From: JANNRA01 sp031401035
GTDB lineage: Bacteria; Desulfobacterota; Binatia; HRBIN30; CADEER01
Direction: 5' to 3'
DNA length: 8,884 bases
NCBI GenBank assembly: GCA_031401035.1
Contig: JANNRA010000122.1
Location: 1-8,884, forward strand
The translations under genes and the position numbers were made by a program. Below the pieces are notes generated by a model. It was not told the DNA's origin. It searched no databases and saw only the letters and a list, made by a program, of their open reading frames with translations. Of this stretch, positions 1-6,508 are shown piece by piece. The stretch's first letter is position 1, and each line of letters opens with the position of its first letter.

Positions 1-43
1 GCGCCTGTTGGAGAGGACGCGCGCGGGTCCATTCAACAGGCGC
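1..43. repeat. Inverted repeat / hairpin at left window edge
   Basis: GCGCCTGTTG at 1-10 is the exact reverse complement of CAACAGGCGC at 34-43. Inside the 23-base interval a second short pairing, GGAC (15-18) with GTCC (27-30), could stack below the outer stem. The outer arm may continue beyond the window. There is no T-run after it, so a classical intrinsic terminator is not shown. It could be a terminator or attenuator for a gene to the left, or a dispersed palindromic repeat. The structure is plain; its function is unknown. Confidence 0.55.
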
Positions 44-153
44 CGACGGGGCGGCGCCCTCCACCGAGGCGGCGTGACGACTTTCGCGCACGAGGGAGAT
101 CTCGACGGCTGCCTGTGGACATCCTCACTTGCCCCGGCCACAGTCCGCGGCGC

Positions 154-690
154 ATGCCGGCCGACGCACCGAACTGGGCGTACTTCCGCGCCGTCGCCGG
201 CCGCTGGGGCGGGCCGCTCGACTTCTCCATCACCGACTGGCGCGCCTTTCGCGCCGCCCGGATGCCGCTCGGCGACCGCCTGAGCCTGCTCGCATTGGCG
301 TCGCTGACCCGCCTGGTGGGCGCCTTCCAGCTCGATACCGGCGTCGACGTGGCGAGCGGCGCGGCGCGCGACGAGGTGGTGCACACGACGCGCGTGTCGA
401 AGTGGGGCGTGACGCTGCTGCGCAGCGTCGACACGCTGCGGCTCGACCGCAACGGACGCGACATGAGGATGCGCATCGAGTTGGGCCTCTGGCCGGCCCT
501 GCGGCGCCTGCGCGTCGCCGCCGACACGCCGGCCGCCGTCGACGCCAGCGGCCGGCAGGCCAGCTACCGATTTCCCTGGTTCGGCGTCGAGATGCGCCAG
601 CGCGGCGAGCGCAGCGCCGACGGCGGCACCGTCACGCTGACCCAGGAGACGCCTTTCTCGCGCGGCGTGCAGATCCTGCGCCGCCGCTGA
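154..690 (+). CDS. Conserved-looking hypothetical protein
   Basis: I do not recognise a family. From the ATG at 154 the protein is 178 residues, rich in Arg, Ala and Leu, with no transmembrane segment or signal peptide. The N-terminal part contains a Trp/Gly patch (NWAYFRAVAGRWGG) followed by an alpha-helical stretch. The C-terminal half alternates polar and hydrophobic residues, suggesting beta structure ending in VTLTQETPFSRGVQILRRR. Codon third positions are strongly GC-biased, which supports real coding. The start is uncertain. An in-frame GTG at 115 would add 13 residues and has a GAGGGAG about 17 bases upstream, too far for a good Shine-Dalgarno. The frame is open to the left window edge, but that part is Arg-rich and looks non-coding. 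It converges on the cyclophilin gene with only 6 bases between stops. Confidence 0.6.
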   Translation: MPADAPNWAYFRAVAGRWGGPLDFSITDWRAFRAARMPLGDRLSLLALASLTRLVGAFQLDTGVDVASGAARDEVVHTTRVSKWGVTLLRSVDTLRLDRNGRDMRMRIELGLWPALRRLRVAADTPAAVDASGRQASYRFPWFGVEMRQRGERSADGGTVTLTQETPFSRGVQILRRR

Positions 691-697
691 GCGCGGC
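683..697. terminator. Small hairpin across convergent stop codons
   Basis: GCCGC (683-687) pairs with GCGGC (693-697) around a five-base loop. It spans the TGA of the hypothetical protein and touches the TAG of the cyclophilin gene. It has no T-run, so a role as a bidirectional terminator is only a suggestion. Confidence 0.25.
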
Positions 698-1212
698 TAT
701 CCCGCCACCGTCACGCGCACCATCTTCACCGGCGTGCTCGGCCGGTCGCCCTTGGCGGTCGGGGTCGATTCGATCGCCCGCACCACCTCCATGCCGCTGA
801 TGACCTTGCCGAACACCGGGTGCTGCGACGGCCCGGCGCTGAACCAGTCGAGAAAGGCGTTGTGCTTGGTGTTGACGAAGAACTGCGCGCCGCCGCTGTT
901 GGGCTGGCCGGTGTTGGCCATCGACAGCGTCCCGATCTCGTTCGAGGTCTTGAACGCCGCCGGGTGCTCGTCCTTGACCCGCCCGAGCGGCGAGCTGCCG
1001 GTCCCGCAGCGCGAGCTGTTCGGATCCTTGCTGTACTCGCAGCCGAACTGAATCATGAAATCCTGGATGACGCGGTGGAAGTGCAGGCCGTCGTAAAAGC
1101 CCTGCTGCGCCAGCGCGATGAAGTTACCGGCCGTGACCGGCATCTGGTCGCGGTAGATCTCGGCCGTGAAGGTGCCCAGGGAAGTCTCGAAAGTTGCCGT
1201 TGGGTTCGCCAT
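697..1212 (-). CDS. Cyclophilin-type peptidyl-prolyl cis-trans isomerase
   Basis: This 171-residue protein is a single cyclophilin domain that catalyses cis-trans isomerisation of Xaa-Pro bonds. Visible signatures are FHRVIQDFMIQ (residues 45-55, with the catalytic Arg at 47 and Phe/Gln at 52 and 55), LSMANTGQPNSGGAQFFVN (96-114) and HPVFGKVISGMEVV (131-144, with the active-site His at 131). There is no signal peptide, so it should be cytosolic. Two oddities: the usual QGGD after the FMI motif is QFGC, and a longer loop (about residues 58-80, CEYSKDPNSS...) with two Cys follows it. A second longer loop, FLDWFSAGPSQ, precedes the active-site His. The ATG at 1212 is chosen because the cyclophilin fold begins right there; the 64 codons upstream are Arg/Ser/Pro-rich and overlap the COQ4 gene. 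It lies 46 bases downstream of that gene on the same strand and is probably co-transcribed. Confidence 0.93.
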   Translation of the reverse strand: MANPTATFETSLGTFTAEIYRDQMPVTAGNFIALAQQGFYDGLHFHRVIQDFMIQFGCEYSKDPNSSRCGTGSSPLGRVKDEHPAAFKTSNEIGTLSMANTGQPNSGGAQFFVNTKHNAFLDWFSAGPSQHPVFGKVISGMEVVRAIESTPTAKGDRPSTPVKMVRVTVAG

Positions 1213-1258
1213 GGCCTGATCCGCTAGCCCGCCGCGCGCAGGGCCGCAAGACACACCG

Positions 1259-1978
1259 TCAGGCGGGACTGGGCGCGCTGACCGAGCGCACGGCGACGTA
1301 GACCGGCGGCGCACCGAGGCCGAGCTGCGCACGGACGCCGCCGAGCGGCTGGGCGAGCAGCCCCTCCCAGTCCTGGCCGGGCAGCCAGGCGGCGCGCCGG
1401 CCACGCCGCCATGCCGCGAGGATCAGGCGGCGCGTCGCCCCACCGTCGCCGGCCGCTTTCAGCCAGGCCACCGCGACGATGAAGCCGATGCCGCGATTGC
1501 CGGTCTGCGCGTAGCTGAAGGCGAGCAGCGCCGCCTCGCCGGCCAGATCGCGGCCGTAGCCGGTGGCGACGTGCCAGAGGTCGTGCATGTCGCGCAGCCG
1601 ATCGCCGAAGCGGCGGCGCTCGGCATCGAGGTCCGTCCGGCGCGTCGCCTCGCTGACGTCGGCGAGGCCCTGGCCGCTGATCTGCTCGCGGGTGACGAAC
1701 TCGGCGTAGGTGCGACCGAGGCTGCCGATCGGCAGGGCGAGCAGCGCGGCGCGGTCGTCGAGGGTGCGCAAGAGATCGCGGTGCTCGGCGAGGATGCGGG
1801 CGCCGGTGGCGTCGTGCCGGAAGCGGTCGAAGAGGCGCTCGCCGGCGTTGCCCGACAGCGCGTCGATGATCTCGAAGACCTGCGCGGTGTCGTCGGGATC
1901 GGCGAGCAGGGCGCGGATGGCGTGCAGCGCCCGTCGCGGCTGGACGCGCTTGCGCGCCGGCATCATCCTGTGTTCCAT
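1259..1978 (-). CDS. coq4: COQ4-family (ubiquinone biosynthesis) protein
   Basis: The 239-residue protein contains the COQ4 metal-binding signature HDxxH-x11-E as HDLWHVATGYGRDLAGE (H132, D133, H136, E148). It also has the family's upstream LPIGSLGRTYAEF block (residues 82-94). COQ4 proteins act in coenzyme Q biosynthesis. Eukaryotic COQ4 has been reported to carry out the C1 oxidative decarboxylation of the quinone ring precursor and to organise the CoQ synthome; bacterial homologues are less well studied. There is no signal peptide; a moderately hydrophobic segment, GIGFIVAVAWL (163-173), may touch the membrane. The start at 1978 has GGGAGG 8 bases upstream, a far better ribosome site than the in-frame ATGs at 1996 or 2020, of which 2020 lies inside the likely operator. 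It is the first gene of a probable operon with the cyclophilin gene and divergent from a TetR regulator. The C-terminal tail after about residue 200 is variable. Confidence 0.85.
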   Translation of the reverse strand: MEHRMMPARKRVQPRRALHAIRALLADPDDTAQVFEIIDALSGNAGERLFDRFRHDATGARILAEHRDLLRTLDDRAALLALPIGSLGRTYAEFVTREQISGQGLADVSEATRRTDLDAERRRFGDRLRDMHDLWHVATGYGRDLAGEAALLAFSYAQTGNRGIGFIVAVAWLKAAGDGGATRRLILAAWRRGRRAAWLPGQDWEGLLAQPLGGVRAQLGLGAPPVYVAVRSVSAPSPA

Positions 1979-2019
1979 CGCTACGCCCTCCCGCATCGCA
2001 TCTGGAGTACCTACAGCCA

Positions 2020-2041
2020 TGTCAGTAGTCGACTACGTACA
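2020..2041. promoter_or_regulatory. Probable TetR operator (22-bp palindrome)
   Basis: The core GTAGTCGACTAC (2025-2036) is a perfect 12-bp palindrome. After two unmatched bases on each side, TGT and ACA extend the symmetry, so 18 of 22 positions pair. It lies in the 75-bp gap between the divergent COQ4 and TetR genes, 12 bases upstream of the TetR start codon. Its length and symmetry are typical of TetR-family operators, and its position would let a bound dimer block transcription both ways. Binding is inferred. Confidence 0.6.
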
Positions 2042-2046
2042 GGATT

Positions 2047-2052
2047 GTCAAC
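2047..2052 (-). promoter_or_regulatory. Candidate -35 element for the COQ4/cyclophilin operon
   Basis: On the minus strand this reads TTGACA, the sigma-70 consensus. A 17-base spacer leads to ACTACT at 2029-2024, a weak -10 (3 of 6 matches) that overlaps the palindromic operator. Repression by steric block would follow. A small inverted repeat, ATTGT/ACAAT (2044-2055), covers the same bases and the TetR start codon. Confidence 0.4.
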
Positions 2053-2053
2053 A

Positions 2054-2737
2054 ATGAAGGCGCCGGTGCCGGTGCGGCGCCGCCGCACCGCCGAGGAGGC
2101 ACGCCACGAGATCCTCGCGGCGGCGCAGCGGCGGCTCGCCGATGGCGGCCCGGAGGCGGTGCGCCTGCAGGACATCGCGCGCGACTGCGGCATCGCGCAC
2201 CCGACCATCCTGCACCACTTCCACAGCCGCGAGGGGCTGTTGGTGGCCCTCGCCCGCTCGGCCGCCACGGCGCTGAACGACGACATCCTGCGCGCCGTCA
2301 CGGCGCCGCAACCGGGCACCGCGGCGGTGCTCGACCGCATCTTCGAAACGCTCGGCGAATCGGGCCATGCGCGGCTGCTGGCGTGGACGGCGATGACCGC
2401 GCGGGCGCCGCGCGGCGACGAGCCGGCCTCGTTGCGCCTGCTCGCCGACGCCGTGCAGCGCCGGCTCGCCGCCGACGCCGCGGCGGCCGGCCGGGCGGCG
2501 CCGGCGCGCGAGCGCATCGGCTTCGCCGTGCGCCTGGTCGCGGCGGCGATGCTCGGCGACGCGCTGATGGGCGACGTGCTCAACCGCCTGTCCGGCCATG
2601 CCGACGGCGCCGCCCATCAGCGCCGCTTCCGCCGCTGGCTGGCAGGCGAGTTGGAGGCGATGTTCGGCCACGGGCCGGAGGCGGGGCCGCGCGCGGGGGC
2701 GCGCCCGGCCCCGCGCCGGCGCGCGCGCAAGGGGTAG
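2054..2737 (+). CDS. TetR/AcrR-family transcriptional regulator
   Basis: This 227-residue protein has the TetR N-terminal DNA-binding domain. A basic leader (VRRRRTAEEARHEIL) is followed by the helix-turn-helix at about residues 36-57 (VRLQDIARDCGIAHPTILHHF), with the typical HSREGLLVAL start of helix 4. The remainder is an all-helical ligand and dimerisation domain (about 75-205), too divergent to predict the ligand. A Pro/Arg/Gly-rich tail (206-227) looks disordered. The ATG at 2054 has AGGA 9 bases upstream. The frame stays open for 161 codons further left, but only as antisense of the COQ4 gene. The nearby palindrome and the divergent layout suggest autoregulation and control of the COQ4/cyclophilin operon. 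The inducer might be a quinone-like or lipophilic compound, which is only a guess. Confidence 0.92.
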   Translation: MKAPVPVRRRRTAEEARHEILAAAQRRLADGGPEAVRLQDIARDCGIAHPTILHHFHSREGLLVALARSAATALNDDILRAVTAPQPGTAAVLDRIFETLGESGHARLLAWTAMTARAPRGDEPASLRLLADAVQRRLAADAAAAGRAAPARERIGFAVRLVAAAMLGDALMGDVLNRLSGHADGAAHQRRFRRWLAGELEAMFGHGPEAGPRAGARPAPRRRARKG

Positions 2738-2758
2738 GACGGGGCGGTCGGGCCCTCG

Positions 2759-3661
2759 TCAGTCGAGATCGGCGCCGTTCATGCCGGCGTTCTTGCGCGC
2801 CGTGCGCATGAGTTCGTCGACCAGAGCGCCGATCTGTGTCGGGTCGTCCACCGGCGCCGTGGTCGGGCCGCGGTGCCAGCCCTCGGCGACGGCGAGGACG
2901 GCGCCTGAGGCTTCGAAGACGCGCCCGGTGATGTGCGCCGACTGGCTGCTGGCCAACCAGGTGACGATCGGCGCGATCCAACGCGGGTGCATGCGCGCCT
3001 TGTCCTCCTCGCTCGCCTGCCCCATGCCGAGGTCCTCGGTGAGGCGGGTCAGCGCGCCCGGCGCGATGGCGTTGACGGTGATGCCGTAGCGGCGCAGCTC
3101 GCGCGCCGCGATGAGGGTGAAGCCGGCGATGCCGGCCTTGGCGGCCCCGTAGTTGCTCTGTCCGGCATTGCCGTAGATGCCCGACACCGAGGTGGTGTTG
3201 ATGATGCGCGCGTCGACCTTCTGCCCCTGCTTGACCAACTCGCGCCAGTGGGCGGCCGCGTGGTGGGCGGGCGCGAAGGTGCCCTTGAGGTGCACCTTGA
3301 TCACCGCGTCCCACTCCGCCTCGGCCATGTTCACGAGCATCCGGTCGCGCAGGATGCCGGCGTTGTTGATCAGCGCGTCGAGGTGGCCGAAGTGGTCGAT
3401 CGTGCCGCGGATCATGCGCGCGGCGGCGGCGAAGTCGCTGATGTCGTCGCCGTTGGCGATCGCCTGGCCGCCGTTCTTGACGATCTCGTCGACCACCTCC
3501 TGCGCCGGCCCGAGCGAGGCGCCGCTGCCGTCGCGGGCGCCGCCGAGGTCGTTGACGACGACCGCGGCGCCGTGCGCCGCCGGCATGAGCGCGTACTCGC
3601 GCCCGATGCCGCGCCCGGCGCCGGTGATGATGGACACCCGTCCCTCGCACAGTCTCGCCAT
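2759..3661 (-). CDS. SDR oxidoreductase, MFE2-type 3-hydroxyacyl-CoA dehydrogenase-like
   Basis: This is a 300-residue classical short-chain dehydrogenase. It has the nucleotide-binding TGAGRGIG (13-20), the NNAG motif (99-102), and catalytic Ser148, Tyr161 and Lys165 in SNYGAAKAG. The segment VVVNDLGGARDGSGAS (34-49) and ILRDRMLVNMAEAEWDAVI (103-121) match the subgroup related to the (3R)-hydroxyacyl-CoA dehydrogenase domain of peroxisomal multifunctional enzyme 2. A role in NAD-dependent oxidation of a 3-hydroxyacyl-CoA or similar lipid substrate is therefore likely; 3-oxoacyl reduction is the alternative. It is longer than a plain SDR, with a C-terminal extension (about 255-300) typical of this subgroup. 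The ATG at 3661 has AGGAGG 5 bases upstream. Its 3' end is 21 bases from the convergent TetR gene. No acyl-CoA enzymes are adjacent, so the pathway is not fixed by context. Confidence 0.92.
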   Translation of the reverse strand: MARLCEGRVSIITGAGRGIGREYALMPAAHGAAVVVNDLGGARDGSGASLGPAQEVVDEIVKNGGQAIANGDDISDFAAAARMIRGTIDHFGHLDALINNAGILRDRMLVNMAEAEWDAVIKVHLKGTFAPAHHAAAHWRELVKQGQKVDARIINTTSVSGIYGNAGQSNYGAAKAGIAGFTLIAARELRRYGITVNAIAPGALTRLTEDLGMGQASEEDKARMHPRWIAPIVTWLASSQSAHITGRVFEASGAVLAVAEGWHRGPTTAPVDDPTQIGALVDELMRTARKNAGMNGADLD

Positions 3662-3689
3662 CTCGTCCTCCTGCGTTGCGCGGCCGCGC

Positions 3690-3705
3690 CGACGGCGCAC
3701 CGTCG
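3690..3705. promoter_or_regulatory. Small hairpin in the leader of the SDR gene
   Basis: CGACGG (3690-3695) pairs with CCGTCG (3700-3705) around a four-base loop, just upstream of the Shine-Dalgarno of the SDR gene. It could shape the mRNA leader. Such stems also arise by chance in DNA this GC-rich. Confidence 0.2.
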
Positions 3706-3729
3706 TTGAACCGTGACCCGTACCCTCAG

Positions 3730-3788
3730 GGCCCCCGGGCGGGCAAGGCCGCGGCGCCTGCGGCGCCTGCGTGTCCGCGCCGGGGGCC
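3730..3788. repeat. Inverted repeat enclosing a 9-bp tandem duplication
   Basis: GGCCCCCGG (3730-3738) is the reverse complement of CCGGGGGCC (3780-3788). Between the arms, GCGGCGCCT is repeated twice head to tail (3751-3768). The structure lies in the 153-bp gap between the divergent SDR and formate dehydrogenase genes, just upstream of the candidate formate dehydrogenase -10. It may be a regulator site or only GC-rich low-complexity sequence. Confidence 0.35.
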
Positions 3789-3799
3789 GCGCCGACTGC

Positions 3800-3805
3800 T
3801 ATAAG
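3800..3805 (+). promoter_or_regulatory. Candidate -10 box for formate dehydrogenase
   Basis: TATAAG matches five of six sigma-70 -10 positions and stands out in very GC-rich DNA. It ends nine bases before the ATG at 3815, so transcription would start within a few bases of the start codon. No good -35 is seen at the right distance. No Shine-Dalgarno precedes the ATG, which fits a leaderless transcript. Confidence 0.35.
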
Positions 3806-3814
3806 TTCGGTCGT

Positions 3815-6481
3815 ATGGCGCGCGTGACAATCGATGGCGCGACCCACGAGGTCGCCGACGGCATCACCGTCCTCGCCGCCCTCCGCCAGTGCGGGCTGGC
3901 GCCGCCGGCGCTGTGCAACGACGCGCGGCTCGCCGCGGCGGGGGCGTGCCGGACCTGCGTGGTGGGCATCGGCGGCGTCGCGCATCCCGTCGCCGCCTGT
4001 CTCGCCGCGGTGGCCGACGGAATGATGATCGACGCCTCCGGCCCGGCGCCGCTCGCGCACCGCCGCGCCGCCCTGGAGCTCCTCGCGGCCCGCTACCCGC
4101 CCGAGGCGCTCGCGCGCGAGCCGGATCACCCCTTCCATCGCCTGTTGCGCGCCCACGACATCGTGCCGACGCTAAACCCGCGCACGCGGCACGACCCGGT
4201 CGACGACAGCCATCCGTACATTCGTGTCGACATGGCGCGCTGTATCGATTGCTTCCGCTGCGTGCACATCTGCAACGACCTGCAGGGCCAGTTCGTCTGG
4301 CAGATCCAGGGCCGCGGCGAAGACACGCGCATCGTGCCCGATTCGGGCACGACGCTGCGCGCCAGCTCGTGCGTCAGCTGCGGCGCCTGTGTCGACACCT
4401 GCCCCACCGGCGCGCTCGCCGACCGCGCGGTGCACGAGCACGGCGCGCCGGAGCGCTGGACGCGCTCGACCTGTGCCTACTGCGGCACCGGCTGCGAGCT
4501 GGCGGTCGGGACACGCGCAGAGCAGGTGGTGGTCTGCGCGCCGCTGCTCGACGCGCCGGTGAGCAAGGGCCACCTGTGCGTCAAGGGTCGCTACGCCACC
4601 GCTTTCGTGCACGCCGCCGACCGCGTCACGACGCCGCTGCTGCGCCAGGGCGATGCCTGGCGCGAGGTCGGCTGGGACGAGGCCGTTGCCGTCACCGCCG
4701 AGCGCCTGCGCGACATCGTCGCGCGCTGGGGCGCGGACGCCGTTGGCGTGCTCGGCTCGGCGCGAGCGACGAACGAGGAGAACTACCTGGCGCAGAAGCT
4801 CGCCCGCGTGGCGCTCGGCACCAACAACGTCGACTGCTGTGCCCGCGTCTGCCACGCCCCGAGCGCCGCCGCCCTGAAAGGGCAACTCGGCACCGGCGCC
4901 GCCACCAACAGTTTCGACGACATCGAGCGGGCGCGCACCATTCTCGTGTGCGGCGCCAATCCGACCGAGAACCACCCCATCGTCGGCGCCCGCATCCGCC
5001 AGGCGGTACGTGACGGCGCCCGTCTGCTGGTCATCGACCCGCGCCGCATCGAGCTGGCCGCCATCGCCACCTGCCATCTGGCGCCGCGGCCGGGCACCAA
5101 CGTGCCGCTGCTCAACGCGTTGGCACACGTCATCGTCAGCGAGGAGCTCGTCGACGCCGCCTTCGTGCGCGAGCGCGTCGCCGAGTTCACGGACTTCCGC
5201 GCCTTCATCGCCGCGTGGACGCCGCAGCGCGCCGCGCCGCTCACCGGCGTGCCGGCGGCCGACATTCGCGCCGCGGCGCGGCTCTACGCCGGCGGCGCGC
5301 CAGCGCTGGCGGTGCACGGGCTGGGTGTCACCGAGCACGTGCAGGGCACCGACGGCGTGCGCGCCCTGGTCAACCTGGCGCTGCTGACCGGCAACCTCGG
5401 CAAGCCGGGCACCGGCGTCAACCCGCTGCGCGGCCAGAACAACGTCCAGGGCGCCGCCCACATGGGCTGTGAGCCGTCGCAGCTGACCGGCGGCGTGCCG
5501 CTGGCCGACGCGGCCGAGCGCGTCGCGGCGCTGTGGGGCGTCGCGCCGCCGACGCGGCCGGGGATGCATCTGCTCGAGATGATGGACGCGGCGCGCGACG
5601 GCCGCCTGAAGGCGCTGTGGGCGATCGGCTACGACGTCCTGCTCACCAATGCGCACGCGGCGGCGACGCGCCAGGCGCTGGCGGCGCTCGAGCTGGTCGT
5701 CGTGCAGGACATGTTCTTGACCGAGACGGCGCGCCAGTTCGGGCACATCTTCCTGCCCGCCTGTTCGTCGTTCGAGAAGGACGGCACCTTCATGAACGCC
5801 GAGCGCCGCGTGCAACGGGTGCGCCGTGCCATCCCGCCGCAGGGACAGTCGCGCCCTGACTGGCGCATCCTCTGCGACGTCGGCCGTGCGCTCGGCGCCG
5901 CGCGCCACTTCGCCTTCGCCTCGCCAGAAGCGGTCTGGGAGGAGGTGCGCGCCATCTGGCCGGCGGGCCGCGGCATCACCTGGGCACGGCTCGAGCACGG
6001 CGGGCTGCAGTGGCCCTGCCCGTCCGAGGATCACCCCGGCACGACGGTGTTGCACACAGACAGTTTCGCCGGCGCCGCGCGCGCCCCCCTGGCACGGATC
6101 GACTACCAGCCGACGCCGGAGACCACCTGCGCGGCGTTTCCCCTCCTGCTGACGACCGGGCGCACCCTGTGGCATTTCAACGCCGGCACCATGACCCTGC
6201 GCACGCCGAACGCGGACCTGCACCCCGTCGACCAGCTGGAGATGGCACCGGCGGACGCCGCGCGCCTCGGCCTCGCGGCCGGCGAGTTGGTGCGCGTGCG
6301 CAGCCGCCACGGCGAGGCCGTCCTGCCGCTTCGTCTCGACACGCGCCTGGCAGCGGGGACGTGCTTCGCGACCTTTCACTCCGCCGCGGCGTTCGTGAAC
6401 GAACTCACCAGCCCGCTGCGCGACGCCGTCGTCGGCGCCCCGGAATACAAGGTGACGGCGGTCGCCGTCGCCCGCGCCTGA
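3815..6481 (+). CDS. Formate dehydrogenase catalytic (alpha) subunit, molybdopterin, Cys type
   Basis: This 888-residue protein oxidises formate to CO2 at a bis-MGD molybdenum or tungsten centre. Domains in order: a [2Fe-2S] ferredoxin domain with C34, C45, C48 and C62 (Cx10Cx2Cx13C); two [4Fe-4S] motifs, C143/C146/C149/C153 and C186/C189/C192/C196; the catalytic-domain [4Fe-4S] C220/C223/C227/C255; the molybdopterin oxidoreductase core (about 270-700); and the C-terminal dinucleotide-binding domain (about 775-885). CARVCHAPS gives the metal ligand C346 with H347 next to it, where selenoenzymes have Sec; the second active-site Arg is R539 in NPLRGQNNVQG. The NuoG-type His-Cys3 cluster region (105-117) has no Cys, so that cluster is absent. 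There is no Tat signal, so it is cytosolic. No diaphorase, gamma or chaperone gene (fdhD, fdsBG) is adjacent, leaving the electron acceptor open. The start is at 3815 because the ferredoxin fold begins there; the upstream in-frame GTG at 3713 would add an Arg-rich leader. Confidence 0.95.
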   Translation: MARVTIDGATHEVADGITVLAALRQCGLAPPALCNDARLAAAGACRTCVVGIGGVAHPVAACLAAVADGMMIDASGPAPLAHRRAALELLAARYPPEALAREPDHPFHRLLRAHDIVPTLNPRTRHDPVDDSHPYIRVDMARCIDCFRCVHICNDLQGQFVWQIQGRGEDTRIVPDSGTTLRASSCVSCGACVDTCPTGALADRAVHEHGAPERWTRSTCAYCGTGCELAVGTRAEQVVVCAPLLDAPVSKGHLCVKGRYATAFVHAADRVTTPLLRQGDAWREVGWDEAVAVTAERLRDIVARWGADAVGVLGSARATNEENYLAQKLARVALGTNNVDCCARVCHAPSAAALKGQLGTGAATNSFDDIERARTILVCGANPTENHPIVGARIRQAVRDGARLLVIDPRRIELAAIATCHLAPRPGTNVPLLNALAHVIVSEELVDAAFVRERVAEFTDFRAFIAAWTPQRAAPLTGVPAADIRAAARLYAGGAPALAVHGLGVTEHVQGTDGVRALVNLALLTGNLGKPGTGVNPLRGQNNVQGAAHMGCEPSQLTGGVPLADAAERVAALWGVAPPTRPGMHLLEMMDAARDGRLKALWAIGYDVLLTNAHAAATRQALAALELVVVQDMFLTETARQFGHIFLPACSSFEKDGTFMNAERRVQRVRRAIPPQGQSRPDWRILCDVGRALGAARHFAFASPEAVWEEVRAIWPAGRGITWARLEHGGLQWPCPSEDHPGTTVLHTDSFAGAARAPLARIDYQPTPETTCAAFPLLLTTGRTLWHFNAGTMTLRTPNADLHPVDQLEMAPADAARLGLAAGELVRVRSRHGEAVLPLRLDTRLAAGTCFATFHSAAAFVNELTSPLRDAVVGAPEYKVTAVAVARA

Positions 6482-6508
6482 GCGGCGGGCGACGGCGCGC
6501 GCCGCTCA
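6479..6508. terminator. Bidirectional terminator-like hairpin between convergent genes
   Basis: TGAGCGGCG (6479-6487) pairs with CGCCGCTCA (6500-6508). After one G-G mismatch a further GCG/CGC helps close a short loop around ACGG. The result is about 12 paired positions in 30 bases, very stable. The left arm begins with the TGA of formate dehydrogenase, and the right arm ends with the TGA of GAPDH read on the other strand, so one hairpin serves both convergent genes. There is no T-run on either side, so it is not a textbook intrinsic terminator. Confidence 0.6.

Noticed and set aside
1..43. Integron attC site
   Set aside because: The GTT and AAC ends are in the wrong order for attC (GTT is on the left arm, AAC on the right), and no integrase or cassette array is present.
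1571..2053. 161-codon N-terminal extension of the TetR regulator
   Set aside because: It is antisense to the COQ4 gene and would run through the operator; TetR homology begins just after the ATG at 2054.
2738..2758. Terminator between the TetR and SDR genes
   Set aside because: Only a four-base GGGC/GCCC pairing can be drawn, with no T-run; too weak to call.
3662..4156. N-terminal extension of the SDR to 465 residues
   Set aside because: The SDR fold and a strong AGGAGG site fix the start at 3661; the extension would overlap the formate dehydrogenase start.
4850..4856. Selenocysteine at the formate dehydrogenase active site
   Set aside because: The codon for residue 346 is TGC (Cys); there is no in-frame TGA, so no SECIS element is needed.
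4172..6379. 735-codon open frame on the minus strand inside formate dehydrogenase
   Set aside because: It is an antisense shadow of the well-supported formate dehydrogenase. Its product is Arg/Ala/Gly-rich with no recognisable domain; long antisense frames are expected at this GC content.
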